Below the pieces are notes generated by a model. That model was not told the origin of the DNA. It worked only from the letters and a program-made list of their open reading frames with translations, and searched no databases. 64,000 nt of DNA from Streptomyces sp. NBC_00572 (GTDB lineage: Bacteria > Actinomycetota > Actinomycetes > Streptomycetales > Streptomycetaceae). Positions within the stretch are counted from its first letter, which is position 1. Each line of letters begins with the position of its first letter. This document shows positions 33,343-41,116 of this stretch, one piece after another. The translations under genes were made by a program, and so were the position numbers. The stretch lies in the NCBI RefSeq assembly GCF_026341815.1, contig NZ_JAPENX010000001.1, positions 2,480,001 through 2,544,000 on the forward strand, written 5' to 3'.

Positions 33343-33813
33343 TCACGCGTCGCCCGTCGATACGGAGCCGATGTCGCCGCCCGCCGCGACGGACCGGTCA
33401 CCGGAGGCGGTGACGGACCCGGGGGCGGCAGGGGCGGGCACGACGGAGGCCGGGGCCGTGGGAGTCGGAGCGGGTGCCGGGCTCGTACCCCTGCCCGTCG
33501 CCACGGACCCGATGTTCCCGCCGGCGGCGACGGCACCCGCACCCGAGGCGGTCACTTCCGGCGCGGCCGGAGCCGGCACCGCCGGAGCGGGCGCGGCCGG
33601 AGCGGGTGTGGCAACCCCACCGCCCCCGAACTGCCCCCAGAGGGAGAGCCCGAGACCGGCGGCCGCCAGGACGACGCCGACGACGCTCGCGATCTGGTCG
33701 GCCTTCCCGAGGTCGGCGGCCGCGACGGCGATCAGCGCGCCGATCCCGACGACACCGACGACGACGCCGCTCCACAGCCATGCCTTCGACCGTCCCCGCG
33801 TCTGCGTCGTCAT
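33343..33813 (-). CDS. Two-helix membrane protein with GDRSVAAGG-type motifs
   Basis: A 156-residue protein. Two hydrophobic helices (SGVVVGVVGIGALIAVAAA and IASVVGVVLAAAGLGLSLWG) are followed by an Ala/Pro linker and two copies of a glycine-rich motif, GAGAVAAGGNIGSVATG and GDRSVAAGGDIGSVSTGD, the second at the C-terminus. The STAND NTPase encoded next begins with a third copy. The motif resembles short repeats found at the ends of other actinobacterial STAND-type proteins, whose function is unknown. It could join the two proteins at the membrane; that is inference. Confidence 0.78.
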   Translation of the reverse strand: MTTQTRGRSKAWLWSGVVVGVVGIGALIAVAAADLGKADQIASVVGVVLAAAGLGLSLWGQFGGGGVATPAPAAPAPAVPAPAAPEVTASGAGAVAAGGNIGSVATGRGTSPAPAPTPTAPASVVPAPAAPGSVTASGDRSVAAGGDIGSVSTGDA

Positions 33814-33853
33814 GCGTCCATGATGGCAGCGCGGCGGGCGCGGCGGGTGGGCT

Positions 33854-33872
33854 TACGGGAGCATCTCCCGTA
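33854..33872. terminator. Small hairpin downstream of the recR unit
   Basis: TACGGGAG-CAT-CTCCCGTA is an eight-base perfect stem. It is between the DUF5063 gene and the membrane protein gene, both on the minus strand, and could be a weak terminator. Confidence 0.45.
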
Positions 33873-33913
33873 CCAGCCGCGCCAGTTCGCCCTCCTCGAT
33901 CCCGAGCGGTCCG

Positions 33914-34573
33914 CTACTTCCTCGACCTGAGGCCCAGCGGTGCGCCGATCTCCTCCGCCATCACGCGGCCGGCCTCTTCCGCGAGGTCGTCCTCGGTGAG
34001 GTCCTCGTCCGTGTCGAGGCCGTCCAGCTCCGCGAGCGGCTGGTCGAGGCGGACGTGGGCGACGAGGGACTGGAGGGCGCGGAGGGTGGCCGAGGCGGTG
34101 GGGCCCCAGTTGGAGAAGTAGGAGAACTGCCACCACCACAGGGCCTCGCTGGTGCGCCCGGCCCGGTAGTGGGCGAGGCCGTGGCGGAGGTCGGTGACGA
34201 TGTCGGCGAGGTTGTCGGAGATCCGGGCCGGGACGGGGGCCTTGCGGGGCTCGTACGGGTCGAAGACCTCGGAGAAGACGTCGACCGGTTCGAGGAGGAC
34301 CGCGAAGCGCATGCGCAGGTCGTCGACGTCGGGCTCGGGGCCCGTGTCGGTCTCGTACCTCTCGTCCGGGACGATGTCCTCGTGCGCGCCGAGCCGGCCG
34401 CCCGCGAGGAGCAGCTGCGAGATCTCCAGGAGCAGGAAGGGCACGGCGCTGTCCGGCTCGTCGCCCTTGGCGACCTCGGCGGTCGCGACGATGAAGCTCT
34501 CGATGGAGTCGGCGATCTGGACCGCGAAGTCGTCGGGGTTCTGCGTGATCGCGTGCAGCGTGGGGTCAGACAT
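33914..34573 (-). CDS. DUF5063-domain protein
   Basis: A 219-residue soluble, acidic, helical protein of the DUF5063 type found next to recR in streptomycetes. Visible segments are QIADSIESFIVATAEV, FLLLEISQLLLAGGRLG and LRHGLAHYRAGRTSEALWWW. The function is unknown. GGAGG precedes the ATG at 34573. Downstream of the stop another frame continues as LGIEEGELARLVREMLP, so the C-terminus may have been changed by a frameshift. The gene follows recR with a 35-base gap, and a role linked to DNA repair is only a guess from context. Confidence 0.8.
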   Translation of the reverse strand: MSDPTLHAITQNPDDFAVQIADSIESFIVATAEVAKGDEPDSAVPFLLLEISQLLLAGGRLGAHEDIVPDERYETDTGPEPDVDDLRMRFAVLLEPVDVFSEVFDPYEPRKAPVPARISDNLADIVTDLRHGLAHYRAGRTSEALWWWQFSYFSNWGPTASATLRALQSLVAHVRLDQPLAELDGLDTDEDLTEDDLAEEAGRVMAEEIGAPLGLRSRK

Positions 34574-34608
34574 CGAGGAGCCTCCCTGAGAGCGCACCGG
34601 CCCGGTCG

Positions 34609-35208
34609 TCATACATCTAGCAGCCTCCGCCCCTCGAAGGCACGGCCGAGGGTCACCTCGTCGGCGTACTCCAGGTCGCCGCCGACCGGGAGCCCGCTCG
34701 CGAGCCGGGTCACCTTGAGTCCCATGGGCTTGATCATCCGCGCCAGGTACGTCGCGGTGGCCTCGCCCTCCAGGTTCGGGTCGGTCGCGAGGATCAACTC
34801 GGTGACCGCCCCGTCGGCGAGCCGCGCGAGCAGCTCGCGGATGCGGAGGTCGTCCGGGCCGACGCCCTCGATCGGGCTGATCGCGCCGCCGAGGACGTGG
34901 TACCGCCCCCGGAACTCGCGGGTCCGCTCGATCGCGACGACGTCCTTCGGCTCCTCGACCACACAGATGACGGTCAGGTCGCGGCGCGGGTCGCGGCAGA
35001 TGTTGCACTGCTCCTGCTGTGCCACGTTTCCGCAGACCGCGCAGAACCTGACCTTCTCCTTGACCTCCAGGAGCGCGTGCGCGAGACGCCGTACGTCGGT
35101 CGGCTCGGCCTGGAGGATGTGGAAGGCGATCCGCTGCGCGCTCTTGGGACCGACGCCGGGCAGCCTGCCCAGTTCGTCGATGAGGTCCTGAACCACGCCT
35201 TCGTACAC
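34609..35208 (-). CDS. recR: Recombination protein RecR
   Basis: A 199-residue protein, the normal length. The helix-hairpin-helix is [20 protein letters not shown], the zinc finger [19 protein letters not shown] with four cysteines, and the Toprim domain runs from [13 protein letters not shown] to [16 protein letters not shown]. RecR works with RecF and RecO to load RecA on gapped DNA. The GTG at 35208 has AAAGGG upstream. It forms a unit with ybaB upstream and DUF5063 downstream. Confidence 0.96.
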   Translation of the reverse strand: MYEGVVQDLIDELGRLPGVGPKSAQRIAFHILQAEPTDVRRLAHALLEVKEKVRFCAVCGNVAQQEQCNICRDPRRDLTVICVVEEPKDVVAIERTREFRGRYHVLGGAISPIEGVGPDDLRIRELLARLADGAVTELILATDPNLEGEATATYLARMIKPMGLKVTRLASGLPVGGDLEYADEVTLGRAFEGRRLLDV

Positions 35209-35312
35209 GGAACGCCCTTTCAAGGGAGTGCTTGATTCTTACGGTAGTGGCTTAAAGCGAGCCTAAGAAGCCCGCGGGAGGAGGGGCCTCGGAAGCCCTG
35301 CGGCCGGAAGCC

Positions 35313-35648
35313 TCAGAAGCCGAGGCCCGGCATGCCGCCCATGCCCTGTGCCAGCGGGCCGAGCTTGGCCTGCTGGAGCTGCTGAGCGTTGTCGCTGGCG
35401 GCCTGCACGGCGGCCACGATCAGGTCGGCGAGCGTCTCGGTGTCCTCGGGGTCCACCGCCTTGGGGTCGATGACCAGGCCGCGCAGCTCGCCGGAGCCGG
35501 TCACGGTCGCCTTGACCAGGCCGCCGCCCGCCTGTCCGTCGACCTCGGTCGCGGCCAGTTCTTCCTGCGCGCGGGCGAGGTCCTGCTGCATCTTCTGGGC
35601 CTGCTGGAGAAGCTGCTGCATGTTGGGCTGGCCACCACCGGGAATCAC
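35313..35648 (-). CDS. YbaB/EbfC nucleoid-associated protein
   Basis: A 111-residue DNA-binding protein conserved next to recR in most bacteria. The core has [20 protein letters not shown], then [20 protein letters not shown] and the [14 protein letters not shown] helix. A Gly/Met-rich tail ([10 protein letters not shown]) ends it. The GTG at 35648 (VIPGGGQPN) was chosen over the GTG at 35654 because AGGAG is correctly spaced only for the former. Confidence 0.93.
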   Translation of the reverse strand: MIPGGGQPNMQQLLQQAQKMQQDLARAQEELAATEVDGQAGGGLVKATVTGSGELRGLVIDPKAVDPEDTETLADLIVAAVQAASDNAQQLQQAKLGPLAQGMGGMPGLGF

Positions 35649-35784
35649 GGTCACTCCTGAGGTTCGCTATGTCCGTATGTCGGTACGCCGAGCCTACGTG
35701 GTCCCCGCCCGCCCTGCCTCCATCACTCTTTCGAGTGAGAAACTGCGGGCTCCTCTACCTGATCAAGACCCCCTTGCGGGCGGA

Positions 35785-35796
35785 AATCCCGGGATT
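35785..35796. promoter_or_regulatory. Perfect 12-bp palindrome AATCCCGGGATT
   Basis: It lies in the divergent region between ybaB and the SLATT gene, about 100 bases before the latter, with one further GC pair beyond a mismatch. Possible operator; no family match is known to me. Confidence 0.3.
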
Positions 35797-35898
35797 CCGG
35801 GCCCATCGCCCACCATTCGGCGGTAGGAAGGGCAGGCACCACGTGCACCGCACGTCACAGAAGGACATGAGCGCTGAGCTGAACAGAGGAGTCCCCCG

Positions 35899-36621
35899 GT
35901 GAGCCAGCAGCCGGAGATGCAGCCACCGGGACCCCCCGGGGGAGACGTCCACCGCGATCTGACCGGTACGCCGTTCCCCCTGGGTGACTGGGGCGAGCCC
36001 GCCGAACGGCTCGACGAGCTGTACCGCTGGGTGGAGTCCAATGCCCTGCGCACGGCCGAGTGGTACCTCTCCGACCGGGTCTGGAAGCGCCGCAGCGCCC
36101 GGATCCTGCGGATCGGGACGGCCGCCGGGGTGATCGCGGGCGCCGCGCTGCCGCTGCTCGACCTGACGGGCGTGGCGGAGGGCACGGCCGGCTGGGGTTA
36201 TCTCTCGCTACTGCTCGGCGCCGCCTGCATCGCCTGCGACCGGTACTTCGGTCTGACGTCCGGCTGGATAAGGGACGTGGCGACGGCACAGGCCGTGCAG
36301 CGGCGTCTGCAGGCCCTGCAGTTCGACTGGGCCTCGGAGAGCGTCCGGGAGGTCCTGGGCCCCACGGAGGGCACCGCCAGCGAGGCCGCCGAGCGGTGTC
36401 TGGGCGTGCTGCGCCGTTTCTCGGAGGACGTGACCGAGCTCGTACGGGCGGAGACCGCGGACTGGATGGTCGAGTTCCGCTCGGGTCCGGCGCCGCTGGC
36501 GCTCCAGTCGGTGGGCGTGGTGCCCGCGCGGGCCGAGAGCCATCACCCGTCGGGCCGTTTCCCGCTGCCGCCCGGCACCCGTCCGAACATGCCGCGTCAG
36601 CGGCCCCCGGAGGCCCGCTGA
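35899..36621 (+). CDS. SLATT-domain membrane protein
   Basis: A 240-residue protein. A helical part (AERLDELYRWVESNALRTAE, WYLSDRVWKRRSARILR) precedes two membrane helices (TAAGVIAGAALPLLDL and YLSLLLGAACIACDRYFG), then a long amphipathic helix (RDVATAQAVQRRLQALQ). This is the layout of SLATT proteins, two-helix membrane effectors often found with nucleotide-signal systems. Here no cyclase or sensor is adjacent. The Pro-rich C-terminus is disordered. GAGGAG precedes the GTG start. The terminator overlaps its end. Confidence 0.78.
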   Translation: MSQQPEMQPPGPPGGDVHRDLTGTPFPLGDWGEPAERLDELYRWVESNALRTAEWYLSDRVWKRRSARILRIGTAAGVIAGAALPLLDLTGVAEGTAGWGYLSLLLGAACIACDRYFGLTSGWIRDVATAQAVQRRLQALQFDWASESVREVLGPTEGTASEAAERCLGVLRRFSEDVTELVRAETADWMVEFRSGPAPLALQSVGVVPARAESHHPSGRFPLPPGTRPNMPRQRPPEAR

Positions 36622-36637
36622 CGCAGGCCTCCGGGGG
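36604..36637. terminator. Terminator overlapping the end of the SLATT gene
   Basis: CCCCCGGAGGCC and GGCCTCCGGGGG pair perfectly with a ten-base loop that contains the TGA stop codon. It serves two converging genes. Confidence 0.8.
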
Positions 36638-36653
36638 GGGAGCCGCGACGGTC

Positions 36654-37304
36654 TCAGCTCAGGATGATCATCGAGCCCTGGGCCAGGCTCCGGGTCGCCG
36701 CCGCGTGCAGCCCCAGCCACACATGGCGCTCCCGGGCGAAGGGGCCGCCGTCCAGCTGGATCGGTACGGCCGGTTCCTCCAGGGTGGTCGGCCGCTCCGG
36801 CGGTACGGGGGGCGCCGGCGGGTTCGACGGGTCGATGCCGATCGAGGGGGCCACGAATTCCAGCTCCCTCAGCAGCCCGTACGAGGAGCCGAGCGGCCCG
36901 CCGCCCTCCAGGAGCTCGTCGCTGGTGAGCGGGACCGGGAAGTCGACCGGCACGTAGGCGCCCGCGTGGTCGTAGTGCCAGACCAGGTGGGACTGCTGGG
37001 CGGTCGCCTCGAACATCTCCAGGAGCTGTTCGTAGTCCCCGCCGAGCTCGCCGACCGGTTCGACCGGCAGTCCGCACATCTGGAGGAGGTAGGCGCGGCG
37101 CAGGAAGTGCAGGGCCTCGTAGTCGAAGCCGGCGATCGGGGCGACGTCACCGGAGAGTCCCGGCATGTACGCGTAGACCGGCACGGTCGGCAGCCCGGAG
37201 GCGCTGAGCACGGCGTCGTACGCGGCGATCTCTTCGGCGAAGGGATTGTCGGGGCTGTGGCACAGCACGTCGACGAGGGGGACCAGCCACAGGTCACAGG
37301 CCAA
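36654..37304 (-). CDS. Conserved hypothetical protein, about 216 residues
   Basis: A soluble protein with the segments DLWLVPLVDVLCHSPDNPFA, FDYEALHFLRRAYLLQMCGL, and a C-terminal LDGGPFARERHVWLGLHAAA. A Pro-rich linker (DPSNPPAPPVPPERP) divides it. No known catalytic motif is visible. The TTG at 37304 is the proposed start because homologous-looking sequence begins at ACDLWLVPL; a GGAG lies about 15 bases upstream. Longer in-frame readings are low in quality. Function unknown. Confidence 0.65.
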   Translation of the reverse strand: MACDLWLVPLVDVLCHSPDNPFAEEIAAYDAVLSASGLPTVPVYAYMPGLSGDVAPIAGFDYEALHFLRRAYLLQMCGLPVEPVGELGGDYEQLLEMFEATAQQSHLVWHYDHAGAYVPVDFPVPLTSDELLEGGGPLGSSYGLLRELEFVAPSIGIDPSNPPAPPVPPERPTTLEEPAVPIQLDGGPFARERHVWLGLHAAATRSLAQGSMIILS

Positions 37305-37479
37305 GGGAGGCTCGCTCTCCGTCAGTTGCGGGGGACGCTCGCAGGGCGTACGCCAGGCTTTTTGCAGGGACGGCCAGGTTAGTCGGCGCCCCACGGACAC
37401 CGTCCACCCGCTCAGGAACTGCCCGGGGAGTCGGGCCCTCAACCCGACCGGCCCGTCCCGGTCGCCTCACGCGGCGCGG

Positions 37480-38187
37480 TCAGCGGGCCCGCTGCTCCAG
37501 CCGGTCCGCCCATTCCATCGAGTGCGTGTTGTACTCCCGGACGACCGCGACGGCCGCCTCGGCGTCGCCGCGTGTGATCGCGTCGACCAGGTTCACGTGG
37601 TCGCTCCACAGCCAGCCCAGCATGTCGCGCTCGGAGCGCAGGTACGGCACGGAGAAGACCCAGGCCTGGACGCGGAGCTTGTGCAGGAAGTCGGCGATGT
37701 AGTCGTTGGCGGCGACCAGGCGCCCCAGCTCGCGCCAGTAGCGGATGTCGTAGCCGATGAGGATGTCGAGGTCCCCGGCGCGGGCCGCGCGGGCCGCCGC
37801 CTCGCCCCTGCGCCGTATGGAGACGAGGGCGACGCCGATGCCGAGGTCGGGTTCCGTGACGGCGGAGCGGGGCGGAACCATGGCGGCGTCGCGGCGGAAG
37901 ATGCCGTCGACGACGAGCATCCGGGCCTCGACCATGCCCCGGTAGTCGTCGACCGAGTACTGGTGGACGCGGAAGCCGCGGTGCTGGTCGGAGTCGAGGA
38001 GGCCCTGCGCGCAGAGGTCGACGAGGGCTTCGCGTACGGGTGTCGCGGAGACGCCGTACTGCTCGGCGATCTGCTTGACCGTGAATTCCTCGCCCGGCTG
38101 GAGACGGCCCGCGAGCACTTCGTCACGGAGCGCGTCCGCGATCTGCTGTCGCAAGGTGTTGCGGGTGACAGCTCCGCTCGCGGGCAT
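37480..38187 (-). CDS. GntR-family (FadR/FCD type) regulator
   Basis: A 235-residue regulator. The winged helix is ADALRDEVLAGRLQPGEEFT with QIAEQYGVSATPVREALVDL. The C-terminal all-helical FCD domain has the metal-ligand pattern D..H...H (WSDHVNLVDAI and YNTHSMEW). Members sense organic acids or amino acid derivatives. GGAGGGGG precedes the ATG. Located directly after the aminotransferase gene on the same strand with an 80-base gap, it probably controls that gene. Confidence 0.9.
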   Translation of the reverse strand: MPASGAVTRNTLRQQIADALRDEVLAGRLQPGEEFTVKQIAEQYGVSATPVREALVDLCAQGLLDSDQHRGFRVHQYSVDDYRGMVEARMLVVDGIFRRDAAMVPPRSAVTEPDLGIGVALVSIRRRGEAAARAARAGDLDILIGYDIRYWRELGRLVAANDYIADFLHKLRVQAWVFSVPYLRSERDMLGWLWSDHVNLVDAITRGDAEAAVAVVREYNTHSMEWADRLEQRAR

Positions 38188-38266
38188 GGGTCGGCCCCCT
38201 CCGTCCGGCTCCGGACACCCTAGTCCAGACGGAAGGGGCCGCCTCTGTGCGGCACCGCCGACGCGG

Positions 38267-39631
38267 TTACGCGGTGTGTTCGTCGGCGACCGCGAGGGCC
38301 GCGTCGAGGGCGGCGAGGCCTTCCTTGGCCTCCGCCTCGGTGACGTTGCACGCGGGGACGGCGTGGGTGCGGTTCATGTTGACGAAGGGCCACAGGCCGT
38401 TCTTCTTCGCCGCCGCGCCGAAGGCGGCCATGGGCGCGTTGGCCTCGCCGGCCGCGTTGTACGGGACGAGCGGCTCGCGGGTCTCGCGGTTCTTGACCAG
38501 GTCGAGCGCCCAGAAGACGCCCATGCCGCGGACCTCGCCGACGGACGGGTGGCGCTCGGCGAGCTCGCGCAGGCCGGGGCCGAGGACGTTCTCGCCGATG
38601 TGGGCGGCGTTCTCGACGACCTTCTCGTCCTCCATCACCTGGATGGTGGCGACGGCGGCGGCGCAGGCCAGCGGGTGACCGGAGTAGGTCAGTCCGCCGG
38701 GGTAGGGCCGCTTGTCGAAGGTGGCGGCGATCTCGGCGTTGATGGCGACGCCGCCGAGGGGCACGTAGCCGGAGTTCACGCCCTTGGCGAAGGTCATCAG
38801 GTCGGGCACGACGTCGAAGTGCTCGGCGGCGAACCACTTGCCGGTGCGGCCGAAGCCCGCCATGACCTCGTCGAGGACGAAGACGATGCCGTACTTGTCG
38901 CAGATCTCGCGGACGCCCGCGAGGTAGCCGGGCGGCGGGGTCATGATGCCGGCGGTGCCGGGCACGGTCTCCAGGATGATCGCGGCGATCGTCGCCGGAC
39001 CCTCGAAGGCGATCGTGTCCTCCAGGTGCTGGAGGGCCCGTGCGCTCTCCTCCGCCTCGGTGGTGGCGTAGAAGGGCGAGCGGTAGAGGAACGGCGCCCA
39101 GAAGCGCACGACGCCCGCGGAGCCGTTGTCGGAGGCCCAGCGGCGCGGGTCACCGGTCAGGTTGATCGCGGTGGAGGTGGCGCCGTGGTACGAGCGGTAG
39201 GCGGAGAGCACCTTCGTACGGCCGGTGTGCAGCCGGGCCATGCGGACGGCGTTCTCGACGGCCTCGGCGCCGCCGTTGGTGAAGAAGATCTTGTCCAGGT
39301 CGCCCGGAGTGCGCTCGGCGATGAGGCGTGCGGCCTCGGAGCGGACGTCGATGGCGAAGGCGGGCGCGAAGGTGGTGAGCTTCGCGGCCTGCTCCTGGAT
39401 GGCGGCGACCACACGGGGGTGCTGGTAGCCGATGTTCGTGTAGACGAGGCCGCTGGTGAAGTCCAGGTAGCGGTTTCCGTCGTAGTCCCAGAAGTACGAA
39501 CCCTCGGCGCCGGCGACGGCGAGCGGGTCGATCAGGCCCTGGGCGGACCAGGAGTGGAACACGTGCGCGCGGTCGGCTGCCTTGACGGCGGCCCCGGCCT
39601 GGGGATCGGGTTCGATGACATGAGGGGTCAT
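38267..39631 (-). CDS. Class III PLP-dependent aminotransferase
   Basis: A 454-residue omega-transaminase type enzyme. PLP-binding features are the phosphate-binding FTNGGAEAVENAVRMA, the aspartate in VFVLDEVMAGFGRTG and the Schiff-base lysine in TFAKGVNSGYVPLGG. A C-terminal domain with NRTHAVPACNVTE completes it. Related enzymes use beta-alanine, putrescine, taurine or aromatic amines; the substrate is not clear. The ATG at 39631 lies seven bases after TACCCT. The neighbouring GntR protein is the likely regulator. Confidence 0.92.
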   Translation of the reverse strand: MTPHVIEPDPQAGAAVKAADRAHVFHSWSAQGLIDPLAVAGAEGSYFWDYDGNRYLDFTSGLVYTNIGYQHPRVVAAIQEQAAKLTTFAPAFAIDVRSEAARLIAERTPGDLDKIFFTNGGAEAVENAVRMARLHTGRTKVLSAYRSYHGATSTAINLTGDPRRWASDNGSAGVVRFWAPFLYRSPFYATTEAEESARALQHLEDTIAFEGPATIAAIILETVPGTAGIMTPPPGYLAGVREICDKYGIVFVLDEVMAGFGRTGKWFAAEHFDVVPDLMTFAKGVNSGYVPLGGVAINAEIAATFDKRPYPGGLTYSGHPLACAAAVATIQVMEDEKVVENAAHIGENVLGPGLRELAERHPSVGEVRGMGVFWALDLVKNRETREPLVPYNAAGEANAPMAAFGAAAKKNGLWPFVNMNRTHAVPACNVTEAEAKEGLAALDAALAVADEHTA

Positions 39632-39638
39632 GGGTTCG

Positions 39639-39644
39639 AGGGTA
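39639..39644 (-). promoter_or_regulatory. -10 hexamer TACCCT, leaderless start of the aminotransferase gene
   Basis: On the minus strand TACCCT is followed by seven bases and the ATG at 39631. Confidence 0.5.
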
Positions 39645-39729
39645 AGGAACCGCAGGTAGGGCGGGCCATGGCCATCTTGTCCACCGAGACCGGGGCGGAC
39701 GCGACACCTTGCTTCCCGAGGCCGATCGA

Positions 39730-39767
39730 TTGACAGCATCCTGTCGAGATGACAGTCTGTTGTCATC
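39730..39767. promoter_or_regulatory. Tandem inverted repeats, likely MarR operator of the DJ-1/MarR unit
   Basis: GATGACA-N6-TGTCATC (39748-39767) is a perfect 7-bp dyad. A second weaker copy, TGACA-N6-TGTCG, precedes it at 39731-39746. A -35-like TTGACA (39730-39735) is embedded in the first copy. Binding here would block transcription of the downstream pair. Confidence 0.6.
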
Positions 39768-39797
39768 GAAGTCCTGGGAACAGCCGAGGGAGCAACC

Positions 39798-40421
39798 ATG
39801 GGAACGAAGACCGTCCACCTCGCCGTCTACGACACCCTCGCCGACTGGGAGACGGGCCACGCCACCGCCTGGCTCGCCCGCGCCGGCTACACGGTCAGGA
39901 CCGTCGGCCCGGTCGCCGGGGAACCCGTCACGACGATCGCCGGGATCCGGATCGTCCCCGACCTCGCGCTCGCCGACCTCCGCCCCGAGGACAGCGCCCT
40001 GCTGATCCTTCCGGGCGCCGAGAAGTACGACGAGGGCGACGAGCTCGCCGCCTTCCCGGCCGCGGCCCGGACCTTCCTCGACGCCGGGGTGCCGGTCGCC
40101 GCGATCTGCGGCGCCACCGCCGGACTCGCCAAGGAGGGCCTGCTCGACGACCGCCCGCACACCAGCGCGGTCTCGTTCTACCTGGCCGCCACCGGCTACA
40201 AGGGCGGCGAGCACTACGTCGACGCGGACGCGGTGACCTCCGGCGGCGAGGCCGGGACCGGCGACCTGATCACGGCGGGCCCGACGGAGCCGGTCGCCTT
40301 CGCCCGCGAGGTCTTCGCCGCGCTCGGCGCGTACGAGGGCAAGCGGGACGCCTGGTACCGCCTCTTCCACGACTCGGACCCGGCGGCCTTCGTCGAGCTC
40401 AACGCCGAAGAGGACGAGTAG
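39798..40421 (+). CDS. DJ-1/PfpI-family protein
   Basis: A 207-residue protein with the class I glutamine amidotransferase-like fold. The nucleophile elbow AAICGATAGLA carries the conserved cysteine, and LLILPGAEKYD precedes it. Members include glyoxalase III/deglycase-like and stress proteins. GAGGGAG precedes the ATG. Its stop is directly followed by the MarR gene, so the two form an operon. A role in detoxifying reactive aldehydes is plausible, but unproven. Confidence 0.9.
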   Translation: MGTKTVHLAVYDTLADWETGHATAWLARAGYTVRTVGPVAGEPVTTIAGIRIVPDLALADLRPEDSALLILPGAEKYDEGDELAAFPAAARTFLDAGVPVAAICGATAGLAKEGLLDDRPHTSAVSFYLAATGYKGGEHYVDADAVTSGGEAGTGDLITAGPTEPVAFAREVFAALGAYEGKRDAWYRLFHDSDPAAFVELNAEEDE

Positions 40422-40877
40422 ATGACGCGCGCGTCACAGGACGCCCTCTCCCGCACGGCCCTGGGCGTCTTCCGCCTCAACGGCCAGTTCCTCGCCGTCT
40501 CCGAGAAACTGGCCGAACCGGCCGGCCTGACCGCCGCCTGGTGGCAGGTCCTCGGAGCCGTCCTCCCGGAACCCCTCCCGGTCGCCGGGATCGCCCGGGT
40601 CATGGGCATCACCCGGCAGAGCGTCCAGCGGATCGCGGACCTGCTCGTGCGGGAGGGACTCGCGGCCTACGAACCGAACCCGGCCCACCGCCGCGCCAAG
40701 CTCCTCACCCCCACCGAGGCGGGCCGGGCGGCCATCGCCCGCATCGAACCGGGCCACGCGGAACTGGCCGCCGCGCTCCTGCGGGAACTGGGCGGCCAGG
40801 AGGCCTTCGACGAGACGGTACGGGTGCTGGACCGGCTGTCGGCGGCGCTTGACGCCGTCGAGGCCGACCACCCGTAG
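40422..40877 (+). CDS. MarR-family regulator
   Basis: A 151-residue winged-helix protein with GIARVMGITRQSVQRIADLL as recognition region and HRRAKLLTPTEAGRA as the wing. It starts at the base directly after the DJ-1 stop codon, so it is translationally coupled and most likely autoregulates the pair through the dyads at 39730-39767. The ligand may be an oxidant or an aldehyde given the partner; this is inference. Confidence 0.9.
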   Translation: MTRASQDALSRTALGVFRLNGQFLAVSEKLAEPAGLTAAWWQVLGAVLPEPLPVAGIARVMGITRQSVQRIADLLVREGLAAYEPNPAHRRAKLLTPTEAGRAAIARIEPGHAELAAALLRELGGQEAFDETVRVLDRLSAALDAVEADHP

Positions 40878-40905
40878 GCCCCGACGACCTGCCGGAACCG
40901 AGCGG

Positions 40906-41106
40906 TCAGGACACGCTGCTGAACAGCTCGGTCACGGCGCCCCTCAGGAGCGGCGGATGGACGAAACGGTCCGGCGACGACGGCGGGAAACGCCACGACA
41001 GCGGCCGGGTCGAGGTCGCCACGCCGTCCACCTCCGCGACGCGAAACGGAGCGACGGGCCCACGTTCGCCGTGGAGCCCGTCGTCCGGAGTGTCTTCGCC
41101 GCCCGG
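40906..41106 (-). other. Possible protein-coding remnant after the chitinase gene
   Basis: A minus-strand open frame with good codon bias reads EVDGVATSTRPLSWRFPP and then RFVHPPLLRGAVTELFSSVS before TGA at 40906. There is no clear start or ribosome binding site, and the frame runs into the 3' end of the chitinase gene on the same strand. It may be a C-terminal relic of a lost gene, or chance. Confidence 0.25.
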
Positions 41107-41116
41107 CAGTGATCGA

